This document shows positions 44,606 to 54,810 of a stretch of DNA of 64,000 nt, one piece after another. The DNA is from Bacillus sp. DNRA2 (lineage in GTDB: Bacteria > Bacillota > Bacilli > Bacillales > Cytobacillaceae). Each line of letters begins with the position of its first letter. The first letter of the stretch is position 1. Made by a program: the position numbers and the translations under genes. The notes under the pieces are model-generated. The model was not told where the DNA came from, made no database searches, and saw nothing but the letters and a program-made list of their open reading frames with translations. The DNA lies in contig NZ_JABAIT010000008.1 of assembly GCF_012843265.1 (NCBI RefSeq), positions 93,144 to 157,143 on the forward strand. Reading direction: 5' to 3'.

Positions 44606-45305
44606 CCTCTACCACCGATTCGTCGAACTTGTAGCCGACTCCCCATACCGTGTGCAGAAATGGTTGTTTGGCAGTACCAATTTTTGTCCGTAATCGCTTA
44701 ATATGAACATCGACGGTACGTTCATCGCCATAATATTGGTAACCCCAAACGCGCTCGAGTAACTGCTCTCTAGAAAATACTTGGCGGGGATGCTCGATAA
44801 AATAATAAAGCAATTCAAATTCCTTCGGTGTTAAATTTGAGATTAGCTCACCATTTAAGAAGACTTCCCGTGTTTCTTTGCTGATTTTAAACATTTGCGT
44901 CTCAAGAAAATGATTGAGCTGATCCTCGTCATTTTTCTGGACGGCCCCAACTCGTCTAGAAACTGCCTTTATCCGTGCCATTAAAGCAAGCGGACTAAAT
45001 GGCTTTGTAACATAATCATCGGCGCCCATTTCGAGCCCTAATACCTGATCTGATTCTGAATCTTTAGCCGTTAGCATAATGATTGGAATGGATTTATCTT
45101 CTTCACGAATCTTGCGGCAAATGGTCACTCCATCCATATTAGGGAGCATCCAATCAACGATTAACAAATCCCATACTCCGTCTTTATAGCGTTGAAAGCC
45201 TTCGCGACCATCATTGACAAATTCGCCCTGGATTCCTTCCTTTAAGAAAAACATCTCAACCATCGAACAAACGCTCTCATTATCTTCTATCATTAAAATT
45301 TTCAT
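44595..45305 (-). CDS. OmpR-family response regulator
   Basis: 236 residues. The receiver domain has the acidic pair at EDN (8-10), the phosphoacceptor Asp in LLIVDWMLPNMDG, the switch Thr in MLTAKD and the Lys in YVTKPFSP. A winged-helix DNA-binding domain follows (LTPKEFELLYYFIEHP...ERTVDVHIKRLRTKIG). The fourth frame Met is used because AGG-AGGTG lies just upstream. It overlaps the kinase gene and forms a two-gene operon. Targets are unknown; htrA is a reasonable candidate. Confidence 0.9.
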   Translation of the reverse strand: MKILMIEDNESVCSMVEMFFLKEGIQGEFVNDGREGFQRYKDGVWDLLIVDWMLPNMDGVTICRKIREEDKSIPIIMLTAKDSESDQVLGLEMGADDYVTKPFSPLALMARIKAVSRRVGAVQKNDEDQLNHFLETQMFKISKETREVFLNGELISNLTPKEFELLYYFIEHPRQVFSREQLLERVWGYQYYGDERTVDVHIKRLRTKIGTAKQPFLHTVWGVGYKFDESVVEDEA

Positions 45306-45550
45306 AAAAAACACCTGCCTGTTTTAGTACATACGATTCATTTAAATATAAAATTCAGTTTAGCCTAAAAAATGTTTGAAAACCAAAAATACTTCTAAAT
45401 TCAAGGTAAAACGAATTACTAGAACGTTCAACCGTTTTTTTGCTTTATCCCAAAAGTTTAATCTTGCAGAAATAGTTTGTTAATAATTTGTTCATTTACG
45501 TTGGAAAAATTGGAATATTTTGGTACAACGAAGGATAAACCCATATAAAA

Positions 45551-45572
45551 AGGGATGAGCCATGTCATCCCT
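45551..45572 (-). terminator. terminator after the small membrane protein gene
   Basis: AGGGATGA and TCATCCCT perfect arms, loop 6 nt, TTTTT on the minus strand. Confidence 0.8.
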
Positions 45573-45584
45573 AATTTTCTGAAG

Positions 45585-46046
45585 CTATTCGCTAGTTTTC
45601 TCAAAAGCTTCGCTAATTTTCCACCTGTCACTACTGCGGATTATTTCAAGGAGCGTATTTTCTCCATCATTATTTTTATAAAAAATATAGCCTTTATCAT
45701 CGTGTAAATAGACAGCCGGGCGTCCATAACAGCCATTCTTACAACTCGTATACACGATATCAAGGAGAGATAGTGACGCGACATCTGTTTTACCACTATT
45801 GATTATATCATCAGTTGATTCTTCTTTAAAACCGTCTAAATTTACAGCAAAGCTATTCTTAACCTCATCAATAATGGGACGGTTTAGCTCATGAGCTGTT
45901 TGATCAATTTGCACGAAGGTGACAATATTTTTTTGGTATATCAGTTGCATATAACCGAACCGAATCAGGACAATTGCCATCAAACTAGTAAGAATGATAT
46001 ATATGAATCGAACACGAATTTTTGTCAGATTCTCTAATTCCCTCAC
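45585..46046 (-). CDS. single-pass membrane protein of unknown function
   Basis: About 153 residues. An N-terminal membrane helix (FIYIILTSLMAIVLIRFGYMQLIY) is followed by an extracytoplasmic domain containing a Cys pair (YTSCKNGCYGRPAVYLHDDKG) that could form a disulfide. GTG at 46046 is preferred because GGGGAG lies 6 nt upstream and abuts the earlier ATG. It follows the PrsA-like gene on the same strand without an obvious terminator between, so it may be cotranscribed. I do not recognise the family. Confidence 0.62.
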   Translation of the reverse strand: MRELENLTKIRVRFIYIILTSLMAIVLIRFGYMQLIYQKNIVTFVQIDQTAHELNRPIIDEVKNSFAVNLDGFKEESTDDIINSGKTDVASLSLLDIVYTSCKNGCYGRPAVYLHDDKGYIFYKNNDGENTLLEIIRSSDRWKISEAFEKTSE

Positions 46047-46129
46047 CGACATCTCCCCTATGTTTTTTTACCAATATATGCTGAGGAGAATTACGATAGA
46101 ATGGGGATGTCCAATATTCTCGAGCTGTT

Positions 46130-47011
46130 TTAATATTTTTTAATTTTCGCATCCTTCTTTGCATCTTCAAGCCATTTTGTATATTCGCTAGAAAGCTTTT
46201 CATCGGTTAGCGTCTCTTTGATTTCTTTTTTATGTTCCTCAAATTTAGCTTCCTGTGCTGCCTTTTTATCGATTACTTTAATGATGTGATAACCGTAATC
46301 CGTTTTAACTGGTGCACTAATTTCATTAACACCAAGCGTAAATGCCACCTCTTCAAATTCTGCAACCATATCACCTTTCGAAAAATAACCAAGATCACCA
46401 CCGTTTTCCTTCGTGGTTGTATCAGTTGAATACTCCTTCGCAAGCTTTGCGAAATCTTCTCCATTGACAAGCTTCACCTTAATTTCGTTGGCCGTTGCTT
46501 CATCCTCTACTAAAATATGGCTTGCCTTCACTTGTTCAGATGTTGCAAACGAGTCTTTGTTATCTTCAAAATATTGTTTTATCTCTTCATCACTAACTTT
46601 AATACCAGGCTTTAGAATTTTTTCAGCTAAAAGATAGTTTTTAATATCTGCCCTAACCTGTGTTTCAGTCACACCACTGGACGCGATCGTTTGTTTAAAC
46701 GCATCTTCGCCACCATAGGATTCTTGAAGCGCTTTGAATTCTTCATCAATTTCATTTTTAGATACTGATAAATCTTTTTTGGCAGCTGCCTGCTCAATTA
46801 ATTTTTTCGAGATTAATGAATCTAATATATCATCACCATACGTATCGTTTAGGAGTTTATTTAGCTCTGTCTGCGAGATTTTTTCTCCATTTACCTCCGC
46901 TACTACATCCTTGTTTAAAATCGTTACACTTATCACGATAGCAGTGATAAGGACGAGTACTCCAATCGATGCGTATATGATACCTTTTCTAGTTTTCAAT
47001 ATTGCTAACAT
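46130..47011 (-). CDS. PrsA-like parvulin-type foldase
   Basis: 293 residues. The N-terminal membrane anchor ([23 protein letters not shown]) lacks a lipobox Cys, unlike B. subtilis PrsA. The SurA_N-like chaperone part spans about 35-150. The parvulin PPIase domain has [44 protein letters not shown] and DYGYHIIKV. It assists folding of exported proteins by prolyl cis-trans isomerisation. AAGGAGATG precedes the ATG. It neighbours HtrA and a two-component system. Confidence 0.88.
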   Translation of the reverse strand: MLAILKTRKGIIYASIGVLVLITAIVISVTILNKDVVAEVNGEKISQTELNKLLNDTYGDDILDSLISKKLIEQAAAKKDLSVSKNEIDEEFKALQESYGGEDAFKQTIASSGVTETQVRADIKNYLLAEKILKPGIKVSDEEIKQYFEDNKDSFATSEQVKASHILVEDEATANEIKVKLVNGEDFAKLAKEYSTDTTTKENGGDLGYFSKGDMVAEFEEVAFTLGVNEISAPVKTDYGYHIIKVIDKKAAQEAKFEEHKKEIKETLTDEKLSSEYTKWLEDAKKDAKIKKY

Positions 47012-47105
47012 GGTTCATCTCCTTAATCGTTTTATAGCCCTATAAATATATCTTAGCGACACATTGTGAACATTCTATTAACAAACGATTAAAGGCATAT
47101 GAAAA

Positions 47106-47143
47106 AAAGCTGATTACGTTTTCATAGAAAAAGAATCAGCTTT
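47106..47143 (-). terminator. terminator of the tdh-kbl operon
   Basis: AAAGCTGATT and AATCAGCTTT arms with an 18-nt loop and seven T on the minus strand. Confidence 0.75.
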
Positions 47144-47160
47144 AGGCATAAAAATAACGA

Positions 47161-48120
47161 TTAACTTGCGAGTGGAGATTTATCATGTCCTAACTGGGCC
47201 AGCATGTCTTCAGTCATAGCAGAGAGGCTATAATTTGCTTTAAAACCCCATTCTGCTTTTGCTGCTGATGCATCAAGTGAATTGGGCCAGCTTTCAGCGA
47301 TTGCCTGCCTGATCGGATCTATTTTATAGGATAAAATAAAACCCGGAATATGCTTCTTAATCTCCGCAGCAATCTCCTCTGGGTCAAAACTCATCGCAGT
47401 TACATTATAAGAATTTCTATATTTAAGTTTTGTGGGGGCAGCCTCCATCAAATCGACAATTGCCTGCAATGCATCTGGCATATACATCATATCAAGATAG
47501 GTCCCCTTGTCTAAGTAACAGGTGTATTGGCCATTCGCTAATGCTTCATAATAAATTTCCACCGCATAATCCGTCGTTCCACCGCCTGGTGCAGTTTTAT
47601 AGGAAATTAACCCTGGAAATCTCAAACCTCTTGTATCAACCCCGTGTTTTAGAAAATAATAATCACTTAACAGTTCCCCGGAAACTTTATTTATGCCATA
47701 CATGGTGGTCGGACGCATGAAGGTGTCTTGAGGGGTTTGAACTTTTGGTGTAGACGGACCAAATGCACCAATCGAACTTGGCGTAAAAAACTGACATTTG
47801 CATTCCCTTGCTGTTTCCAGTGCATTGATTAAGCCTCCCATGTTTAAATTCCATGCCTGTAAAGGATTCTTTTCTGCTTTAGCCGATAGCAGTGCAGCCA
47901 AGTGAATAATTGTATCGACTTGATACTGCTTGACGATATTAGCCATTGCCATCCCATTTGTCACATCAAGTATCTCGAATGGACCGCTCTCTGTTGTTTC
48001 GGTGCCTGTACTGTTAATATCTGTTGCAATAACGTTAGCGTTTCCGTAAATATGTCTTAAAAAAGCGGTTAATTCCGTTCCAATTTGTCCTAGCGCTCCT
48101 GTAATCAATATTTTCTTCAT
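47161..48120 (-). CDS. SDR-type L-threonine 3-dehydrogenase
   Basis: 319 residues of the extended SDR/epimerase-like threonine dehydrogenase type, not the zinc MDR type. The Rossmann motif is ITGALGQIGTEL near the start, HLAALLSAKAEKNP near 75 and the catalytic Tyr/Lys pair in YGINK near 137-141. It oxidises threonine to 2-amino-3-ketobutyrate, the substrate of Kbl encoded just upstream. The ATG at 48120 follows GGAGGAG. The stop of kbl lies 57 nt upstream, so the two form an operon for threonine to glycine breakdown. Confidence 0.88.
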   Translation of the reverse strand: MKKILITGALGQIGTELTAFLRHIYGNANVIATDINSTGTETTESGPFEILDVTNGMAMANIVKQYQVDTIIHLAALLSAKAEKNPLQAWNLNMGGLINALETARECKCQFFTPSSIGAFGPSTPKVQTPQDTFMRPTTMYGINKVSGELLSDYYFLKHGVDTRGLRFPGLISYKTAPGGGTTDYAVEIYYEALANGQYTCYLDKGTYLDMMYMPDALQAIVDLMEAAPTKLKYRNSYNVTAMSFDPEEIAAEIKKHIPGFILSYKIDPIRQAIAESWPNSLDASAAKAEWGFKANYSLSAMTEDMLAQLGHDKSPLAS

Positions 48121-48176
48121 CGCTGCTCCTCCGTTTGAAACTCTACTGAGCGTAGAGTCAGGATCCAATAGAGTTG

Positions 48177-49367
48177 CTAAATTAAGCCCATTTGCTTGCC
48201 AACCTTTTCATAAATGGCAATCGCTGAATCGAGCATTTCTTTCGTATGTGCTGCAGTCGGCATGTTACGAACTCGGCCGGTTCCTTTGGCAACCGTTGGA
48301 AAAACGATTGCTTTGGCGTATACGCCCGCTTCTATTAATCGCCGACTAAACTCTTGTGTCTGTACTTCATCACCAATGATACATGGTGTAATTGGTGTTT
48401 CACTTTTACCGATGTTAAAGCCTAATTCCTTTAAACCTTTTTTTAAATAGTAACCATTTTCCCATAAACGCTCATTAAGTTCTGAAGACTCCATTAATAT
48501 ACTTATGGCCTTTATGCAAGCTGCCGTGTCTTGAGGAGTCATTGCTGTCGAGAATAGAAACGGACGGCTGCGAACCTTCAGCCAATCTATCAATGCTTGT
48601 TTACCAGCAACATAGCCACCGATTACACCAATCGCTTTTGAAAGAGTACCTATCTGAAAATCGATTTTGTCTGATAGTCCAAAGTGTTTAACGGTACCCG
48701 CTCCTTTACCCAACACACCCGAACCGTGAGCATCATCTACATAGGTAATTAAATCGAACTCCTGGGCAATCTCGACGATTTCCGGAAGCTTTGCAATATC
48801 ACCGTCCATTGAGAACACTCCATCAGTGATCACCATGATTTTGTTAAAACGTCCTGAATTTTTGGCCTGGATGGCTTGCTTCTTTAGGTCTTCCATATTG
48901 GAATGCTGATAACGGATAATTTTCGCTTTTGAAAGCCGACAGCCATCGATAATCGATGCATGATTTAGTTCATCAGAAAGAATGGCATCATTTTCGTCCA
49001 TTACTGCCGAGATGGCTGCCATGTTGCAATTAAACCCTGACTGATAACTTATGGCTGCTTCGGTCTGTTTGAATTTGGCAAGTCTTTCTTCAAGAATCGC
49101 ATGGAGAGTTAGCGTACCATTTATCGTCCGAACTGCCCCACTGCCTACTCCAAAAGTATTAATGGCATTGATTGCAGCATTTTTCAGGCGTTGGTCCGTC
49201 GCCAAACCCAGGTAATTATTCGATGAAAGATTAATCAGGCTTTTTCCGTTAATGGTAATCACTGAACCATTGGGACTTTCAAGCGGATCAATCACATTGT
49301 ATAAGTTTTTTTGTTTCAGTTCCTGCAAATTATCCACTAAAAACGAATGCAATCTCTGACTAGTCAT
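48177..49367 (-). CDS. kbl: glycine C-acetyltransferase (2-amino-3-ketobutyrate CoA ligase)
   Basis: 396 residues of the alpha-oxoamine synthase family. It splits 2-amino-3-ketobutyrate with CoA into glycine and acetyl-CoA. The PLP lysine lies in [12 protein letters not shown] near 240, and [19 protein letters not shown] near 205 is the cofactor-binding Asp-Ala-His motif. [14 protein letters not shown] is in the N-terminal part. The adjacent SDR threonine dehydrogenase makes Kbl far more likely than BioF. GGGAGG precedes the ATG. Confidence 0.92.
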   Translation of the reverse strand: MTSQRLHSFLVDNLQELKQKNLYNVIDPLESPNGSVITINGKSLINLSSNNYLGLATDQRLKNAAINAINTFGVGSGAVRTINGTLTLHAILEERLAKFKQTEAAISYQSGFNCNMAAISAVMDENDAILSDELNHASIIDGCRLSKAKIIRYQHSNMEDLKKQAIQAKNSGRFNKIMVITDGVFSMDGDIAKLPEIVEIAQEFDLITYVDDAHGSGVLGKGAGTVKHFGLSDKIDFQIGTLSKAIGVIGGYVAGKQALIDWLKVRSRPFLFSTAMTPQDTAACIKAISILMESSELNERLWENGYYLKKGLKELGFNIGKSETPITPCIIGDEVQTQEFSRRLIEAGVYAKAIVFPTVAKGTGRVRNMPTAAHTKEMLDSAIAIYEKVGKQMGLI

Positions 49368-49564
49368 GTTTCAACCTCCCAATTTAGGTTCCGCACTACA
49401 TGACACACACATTTGTACACCCTAAAAACACAGCGATAAAGCTTGTAACACTTAATATAACAAAGATTTCCTTACTCCCATTCTATTACACTCACTGTAA
49501 ATGTGCACCCTTAACAGACAACATCCATCAAAAAATACCTATTAAAATTTGATGTAAACAAACT

Positions 49565-49603
49565 AAAAAGAGGTGAAATCCCCTCCGGAACTTCGCCTCT
49601 TTT
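49565..49603 (-). terminator. terminator of the MprF C-terminal-like gene
   Basis: AAAAGAGGCGAA and TTTCACCTCTTTTT arms (one G-U or mismatch) and a T tract on the minus strand. The remaining 49368-49564 gap shows no gene. Confidence 0.75.
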
Positions 49604-49618
49604 CATATTTTCCGAAAA

Positions 49619-50740
49619 TCAACTGGCACGTCGTAAGCCCCGTGCTAATTTAGCTTCAGCTTTCTTCGTATTATTCTGATGAATAAGGAAAATTAATTGC
49701 AAAAATAAAAATGGTAAAAATGATTTCTTATATACTAAATATCTAGATTCCCATTGTGGAGTGAACTTATTTTTATACTCATGTAATCCTTTAAACTTAT
49801 AAAACGAATCTCCGTGTTCGAACACATATCGAGCGAGCTTTTCATATGTTGTCGCCTGTTTTGAAGTCCCAACATTGGCTAATGGAGACATTCCCATACT
49901 ACACCAATCATAACCTTGTTCCTTACACCACTGGAAAATCGATAAAAACAAAAAATCCATTGTTCCATGAGGACAATCAGATGTATGTCTCATTAAGTCA
50001 ACCGTAAATGTCTTTTTTTGTTTTTGCTTATCACATGCAAGTGATGCGAATGCAATCATTTTTCCGTCAGGATTTGTTAGAGTAGCAATCGGAAACCGTG
50101 AGAGATAATCCTTACAGAAAAACCCGACTGAATATCCCTTTTCTTTGCGTTCACCTAACCAACAATTAGAAATATCTTCGGCTGTCTCTAACAGTCCATG
50201 ATTATGAGGCGGAAATGAAACTGCAAATTGATAACCATTTCGTTCAAATTTATTCTTCCTCGTCCGCAGCTTGGCTCCTTTTTTGCCAGCTAAGCTAAAC
50301 TCATGCAAATTTAGTTTTGCCTCTTCCCCTAATTTAAACAGTCGATAATGAAAATTTCGGTAGAATAATAAGAACCGTTCTGATACTTGGTAATAAACTG
50401 GAGTCTTATTTAATTCTTTACAATATTTTTGAAATTCTTGAATTGCATCACGAATATACTCATCTTTTCCAATCGGGTCCCCTAGGACAATCGCTTTATT
50501 CCCAATCAATTGATAAACAAATAACACTTTATTGTTTTTAGTTCGATATACTTCTTTATCATTAAGGAAAGTCAAATGCGATACATGTGTCCCGCCATTA
50601 TTTTCAATAAATGCCTGTACATCATCAAGGCTTTCTCCCAACCCAAATTTCCTGTGTGTTTTTAAAATTAATAATAGAATAAAAATTGATAAAATAAGTC
50701 CAACAAAAATGAGAACAAATTGTTCCATAAATTGTTCCAT
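49619..50740 (-). CDS. MprF C-terminal-type (DUF2156) protein with a single membrane anchor
   Basis: 373 residues with one N-terminal membrane helix (LIFVGLILSIFILLLILK) followed by the DUF2156 GNAT-like domain seen at the C-terminus of MprF. Family segments are NKAIVLGDPIGK, FYRNFHYRLFKLGEEA, LRTRKNKFERNGY, FTVDLMRHTSDCPHGTMDFLFLSIFQWCKEQGYDWCSMGMSPLANVG and FKGLHEYKNKFTPQWESRYL. MprF uses this domain to transfer Lys or Ala from tRNA to phosphatidylglycerol. The large flippase domain of MprF is absent. GGGAGGG precedes the ATG. Substrate is open. Confidence 0.85.
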   Translation of the reverse strand: MEQFMEQFVLIFVGLILSIFILLLILKTHRKFGLGESLDDVQAFIENNGGTHVSHLTFLNDKEVYRTKNNKVLFVYQLIGNKAIVLGDPIGKDEYIRDAIQEFQKYCKELNKTPVYYQVSERFLLFYRNFHYRLFKLGEEAKLNLHEFSLAGKKGAKLRTRKNKFERNGYQFAVSFPPHNHGLLETAEDISNCWLGERKEKGYSVGFFCKDYLSRFPIATLTNPDGKMIAFASLACDKQKQKKTFTVDLMRHTSDCPHGTMDFLFLSIFQWCKEQGYDWCSMGMSPLANVGTSKQATTYEKLARYVFEHGDSFYKFKGLHEYKNKFTPQWESRYLVYKKSFLPFLFLQLIFLIHQNNTKKAEAKLARGLRRAS

Positions 50741-50873
50741 AGCACCCTCCCCGTCGCAATATCAAAAGCATAAAAATCATAACATAGAAAAAACGTTGCG
50801 CGATATTATTTTTTTAAACAATATTCGACGAATCTCGGTTCATTTCTATCATAAAATAACAATTTTTCCAAAG

Positions 50874-51057
50874 GGCTGTGTTAAAGGTGTGTGTAGATTT
50901 CCGTTACAGGCGCTTCGCTTTCCGCGGGGCGGGCGGTGAGCCTCCTCGGAGCTAAGGCTCCTGCGGGGTCTCACCTGTCCCGCTGCTCCCGCAGGAGTCT
51001 TCGCGCCTTCCACTCCAATCTACATTGTAAAAAACAACATTCTTTTTTAACACAGCC
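50874..51057. mobile_element. MITE-like palindromic element, copy 2
   Basis: 184 bp with the same GGCTGTGTTAAA/TTTAACACAGCC termini as the copy at 42681 and a nearly identical GC-rich core. The apical stem is GGAGC-loop-GCTCC instead of GGCGC-loop-GCGCC, a compensated base-pair change. No clear target duplication. It fills most of the 50741-51105 gap. Confidence 0.75.
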
Positions 51058-51069
51058 TTTCATATAAAA

Positions 51070-51101
51070 ACGAGGCTGATAAACTCCGCTTCAGCCTCGC
51101 T
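51070..51101 (-). terminator. terminator of the large membrane protein gene
   Basis: CGAGGCTGA and TCAGCCTCG perfect arms with TTTTTAT on the minus strand. Confidence 0.85.
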
Positions 51102-51105
51102 TTGT

Positions 51106-54100
51106 TTAATCCCACTTTTTATACCACGATTGAACTTTTTCCTTAAATTTGGTCAGTCCGGTTATTTCTCCTTTGGCAAGTTTCTGCTTATTCCATTCAT
51201 TAAAACTGGCAACAGTAATAAGAATTGAACCAGCAATAAGCATATATACCCACCAAGGCATATTCCCCCAAAACGGACGTGTTTGCAGCAATACATTTAA
51301 TAATAGTACCCCTGATCCAACTAAGAAGAACGATTTCACCTTCCAATACATCCCGGCTAACATTGATAAGAGTGATAATGTCCCTAAAATAATGGCATCA
51401 TAAATCGTCGAGCTAGCTAAGCCATCTTGAACGAGTGTTAATGAGACAAAAATTAAGATGATCCATTGAATTTTATTGGTAATGTGCTTATATTTTCCTT
51501 TTAAACTATATCGGAGGAATATGGTAACCGCAACTAAAGGAAGCACGAGTACTTCTCGTTCCAACAATAGTGGTATATCTACTTTTGCAATGGTTGCATA
51601 ATAAGGTTCTAGCAAATAGATACCACTTAAAGCCTTCAGCCAAATTCTTAAGTGCGTAGGCACTCTTACTATTTGAAGCCAGAGAGCTAATGAGATGAGT
51701 ATTCCAGGAATAGATACTGTGAATATTAAGTCAGTATTAAACAAATAGCCCGCTCCTAGGAACAAAAAAGCAATAATGGTATAGCCATCAATCTGTTTGA
51801 CTATCCCCTTCTCATCCACCTCGCACAATTGTTGATAGGTAATCTTGCCTACTATTATCAAAACGAGGCCAATTACGCCTACCATCATCATTTTATATAC
51901 ATCCAGCATTGTTGCCTGGAGTAAATACTGCATGGTTGCTGAGAAGAACAGCAGCAAAGGGACAAACGTCATAATGTTCCAATTTATCAAGGTTAAATAT
52001 GCAAGTAACCCCAACGAATAGCCAACGGTGACGATAAACAGTATAAGTGTAAACGGATAGATTCCGATAAAAGCAGCGATTCCAATGATAGAAAACGGTA
52101 CGAGATAATATTTTGTACGATTTTTAAATTCCGGTGCAGCTACAAGCCAATATCCCATCATTACCAAGCTAGTAAATAAAAATGCATATTGCAGTTCAAG
52201 AGAAAAATGTAGATTTAACATACCCGTTACAATCCATAAAAATATCGAGGTAAAGCCGGAATATAAAAATGTTCTGATTTGCCATTCTTTCGTTGACAAA
52301 TATGCACTTGCAAAATAAATTACAGCAGTAATGATGAAACTCCAAACAACCTTTTCTGCAAAAATGAAGAAACTGAATGCGAGTGCAAAAGGTAGATATA
52401 AATGTCCAATCCAAAATAGTCCCTTTGCTATTGCCTTATACTTACTTCTTATAAAATAACCAATAAGAAGAAGGATTGTTCCAGCCACTGTATTTTCAAA
52501 GTATATCAAACTCGTTGGCACACGAATTTGTAAATAAAGTGATTGCAACAACGCGAAATAGCTTATTAAACTCATAACCCCTATACAATATGGTAGCCAT
52601 TGATATAACGTAACCCGGTAAAACGAAATATAGACAGCTATTCCACCAATGAGAATTGCTGGACGAACCCATTGCACATCAAGTGAAGTTGTCAATGCAA
52701 ACAAAATTGCCATTGTGTAAAACAATTGTCCTATCATAAAAGAATTACTTGAGTTCTCCAATTTCTTCAGCTTTTTCCAGCAATAGTAAGATATAAAAGA
52801 AAAAACACTACCCCAAATGGCATTTATCGCTATACCAAAATTGATAAAATAAAAATCTGAAATCGAGCGAAGTTGTTCACTAAATGCTGATCCTGAGAGT
52901 GCCAATGATAGCGGTAGCAACCATTGAGCCGCTAAGATTACGATCCGCCGTTTCTCAATCTGAATGCAAATATAGAAAGCAACAGCTAGTAATAAAGAGA
53001 TAAAACCTAATTGAAGCCATTTCTCATAAAACAAAGTCAATAAAATACCTAGCACCATGATTGCAAGACCTACATCACGTGAGCTCTGCTTGATCATATC
53101 AAGGTAGGAATATCTGAAGTAGTACCCTAATAAACCAAATAAAATAAAGCCAATCATAAATATCGGGAATGTTAACTCATCAAGTCCCATGACTTTGTTG
53201 GCTAAATTCACAAACTCAAACAGGGCGGAAGCTAAAAAGATGGGACTTAGGTAGCGAAATATCAGTGTCTTCATGCTGTTGGCCAAATAAACAAATTGAA
53301 CTGACAACAATAAGTACGCTAAACAAATTGCTATAGAAGGAGCACCCTCATGCATATTAACAATAAAGGCCTCAAAACTTATATAGATATATGCGGCAAC
53401 GGAAACGACAGAACTTGTTAATTGAAATATTTTTCTCCAGTAAACATCGTCATTAAGAAATCGTGGAACTGCTAAAAATCCAATCCCCACACAGACAAAA
53501 AGTACTGCAGCAAAGTTCGTTAGCAGCGAATGTTCAATTACCTGATAAGCACCATAAACAATCATTGTGCTAAAGACAAAATGATACTCTTTTTTTCCAC
53601 TGACAAAAACCATACTAAGATAAACCACGGCAGTTAGTAATATATTGATGCCATTGACTAACTGATTCTCATAAAAAACTAATGTTAATAATGATGATAT
53701 TACTAGCTGGATTTGCGCAAATGCTACTAGTTCATTTGTGAATAACTTGAGATTCTCTCGACCTTTCCATTTATGAAAGCCTATTACAGTTATTGCGTTA
53801 TAAAGCATGAATCCCAAATAAAACCAATCTTGTCGCAATTGGAGTGAAGCAATTAAAAATGCCGCCCAAGCGGTAATAGTCAAATAAGAAAACCACACAA
53901 ATAGACGTGATGAAAGCTTTTTGGCAATCGTAATATAAATCGGAATGAGTGGGATACAGCATAATAATCCAAAGATATATTTTCCCTCTCCGTTAAAAGA
54001 CAAATACGTTCCAAGTAATTCAAACCAACCAATCGAAAGAAGGAAAATGGGTAAAAACAAGCTACCCAATACAATAAAGGCTAGGCCAGTTTTTTCAATT

Positions 54101-54558
54101 TTCAGTACACGCTTTGATAAATAGGATATCCCAAAAAACAGGAAGGAAATGAAGCCAATCAGGCTACTTTTCATCCAGTTTGTCATCACTGCCCAATTAC
54201 TGGTTGCCACAAACAAACCACTGATAAGGAGTAAAATGACACCCAGGTTTAACGACCATGTAATATTTCTTTCCCTTATCTCCTCGCTTGTCAGTTTTTT
54301 CTTTTCTATCTTCTGTTTTGTTTGTACTTTCATTTTGATCAATCCATGTTGTGTGCGATCAGGTGGTGTAGTTGGTTGAATAGCTGTTTTTCGTTCTTTT
54401 GGCTTTATTTCCTCGTCAAATTGCAAATCACGATAATACTGGTGATGTGCTCTGGCAATATCGTTAAATTGTTTCCCGGAAATGTAATCTTCTTCTAATA
54501 ATTGATGTAATTCCTCCAAAAACATCTTTTTTCGCTCATTTTTTAATGGTCCATCCAA
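51106..54558 (-). CDS. very large polytopic membrane protein (SCO7613-like/DUF2157-like)
   Basis: About 1,150 residues. A cytosolic N-terminal part (about 1-100) with a helical EELHQLLEEDYISGKQF segment is followed by roughly thirty membrane helices to the end, with very short loops. The layout resembles proteins annotated SCO7613 C-terminal-domain membrane proteins. I see no catalytic or transport signature. TTG at 54558 is preferred because GGGGGTGA lies about 5 nt upstream; a GTG at 54567 is the alternative. It stands alone with its own terminator. Confidence 0.72.
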   Translation of the reverse strand: MDGPLKNERKKMFLEELHQLLEEDYISGKQFNDIARAHHQYYRDLQFDEEIKPKERKTAIQPTTPPDRTQHGLIKMKVQTKQKIEKKKLTSEEIRERNITWSLNLGVILLLISGLFVATSNWAVMTNWMKSSLIGFISFLFFGISYLSKRVLKIEKTGLAFIVLGSLFLPIFLLSIGWFELLGTYLSFNGEGKYIFGLLCCIPLIPIYITIAKKLSSRLFVWFSYLTITAWAAFLIASLQLRQDWFYLGFMLYNAITVIGFHKWKGRENLKLFTNELVAFAQIQLVISSLLTLVFYENQLVNGINILLTAVVYLSMVFVSGKKEYHFVFSTMIVYGAYQVIEHSLLTNFAAVLFVCVGIGFLAVPRFLNDDVYWRKIFQLTSSVVSVAAYIYISFEAFIVNMHEGAPSIAICLAYLLLSVQFVYLANSMKTLIFRYLSPIFLASALFEFVNLANKVMGLDELTFPIFMIGFILFGLLGYYFRYSYLDMIKQSSRDVGLAIMVLGILLTLFYEKWLQLGFISLLLAVAFYICIQIEKRRIVILAAQWLLPLSLALSGSAFSEQLRSISDFYFINFGIAINAIWGSVFSFISYYCWKKLKKLENSSNSFMIGQLFYTMAILFALTTSLDVQWVRPAILIGGIAVYISFYRVTLYQWLPYCIGVMSLISYFALLQSLYLQIRVPTSLIYFENTVAGTILLLIGYFIRSKYKAIAKGLFWIGHLYLPFALAFSFFIFAEKVVWSFIITAVIYFASAYLSTKEWQIRTFLYSGFTSIFLWIVTGMLNLHFSLELQYAFLFTSLVMMGYWLVAAPEFKNRTKYYLVPFSIIGIAAFIGIYPFTLILFIVTVGYSLGLLAYLTLINWNIMTFVPLLLFFSATMQYLLQATMLDVYKMMMVGVIGLVLIIVGKITYQQLCEVDEKGIVKQIDGYTIIAFLFLGAGYLFNTDLIFTVSIPGILISLALWLQIVRVPTHLRIWLKALSGIYLLEPYYATIAKVDIPLLLEREVLVLPLVAVTIFLRYSLKGKYKHITNKIQWIILIFVSLTLVQDGLASSTIYDAIILGTLSLLSMLAGMYWKVKSFFLVGSGVLLLNVLLQTRPFWGNMPWWVYMLIAGSILITVASFNEWNKQKLAKGEITGLTKFKEKVQSWYKKWD

Positions 54559-54610
54559 GACCTTCACCCCCTCATCGTTTTTTTAAAATCGATTTCAAAT
54601 TTTCCCTATG

Positions 54611-54624
54611 GTGTAATTTTACAC
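54611..54624. promoter_or_regulatory. GTGTAA-TT-TTACAC dyad
   Basis: A 6-bp perfect inverted repeat in the gap between the large membrane protein and the radical SAM gene. It is a possible operator; no regulator can be named. Confidence 0.35.
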
Positions 54625-54725
54625 TATTTGCAGAAAAATTCAATATATTCCAAAGTTATATCAATATTACATTTTATCAACCTTTTTTATAAAAATAATG
54701 ACTAAAAATGCGAAATACATCACAG

Positions 54726-54776
54726 TTGGACAAGATTTCGAAACAGCTTTTCGAACGTTTCTTGTCCAATTTTTAT
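54726..54776 (+). terminator. terminator-like hairpin upstream of the radical SAM gene
   Basis: TTGGACAAGA and TCTTGTCCAA form perfect 10-bp arms, with an inner TTTCGAAA/TTTTCGA pairing, followed by TTTTTAT on the plus strand. With no plus-strand gene upstream it may be an attenuator or may end an unseen transcript. Confidence 0.5.
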
Positions 54777-54810
54777 AGATATAGATTTAATTTCCTTTTT
54801 TTAATACGAT

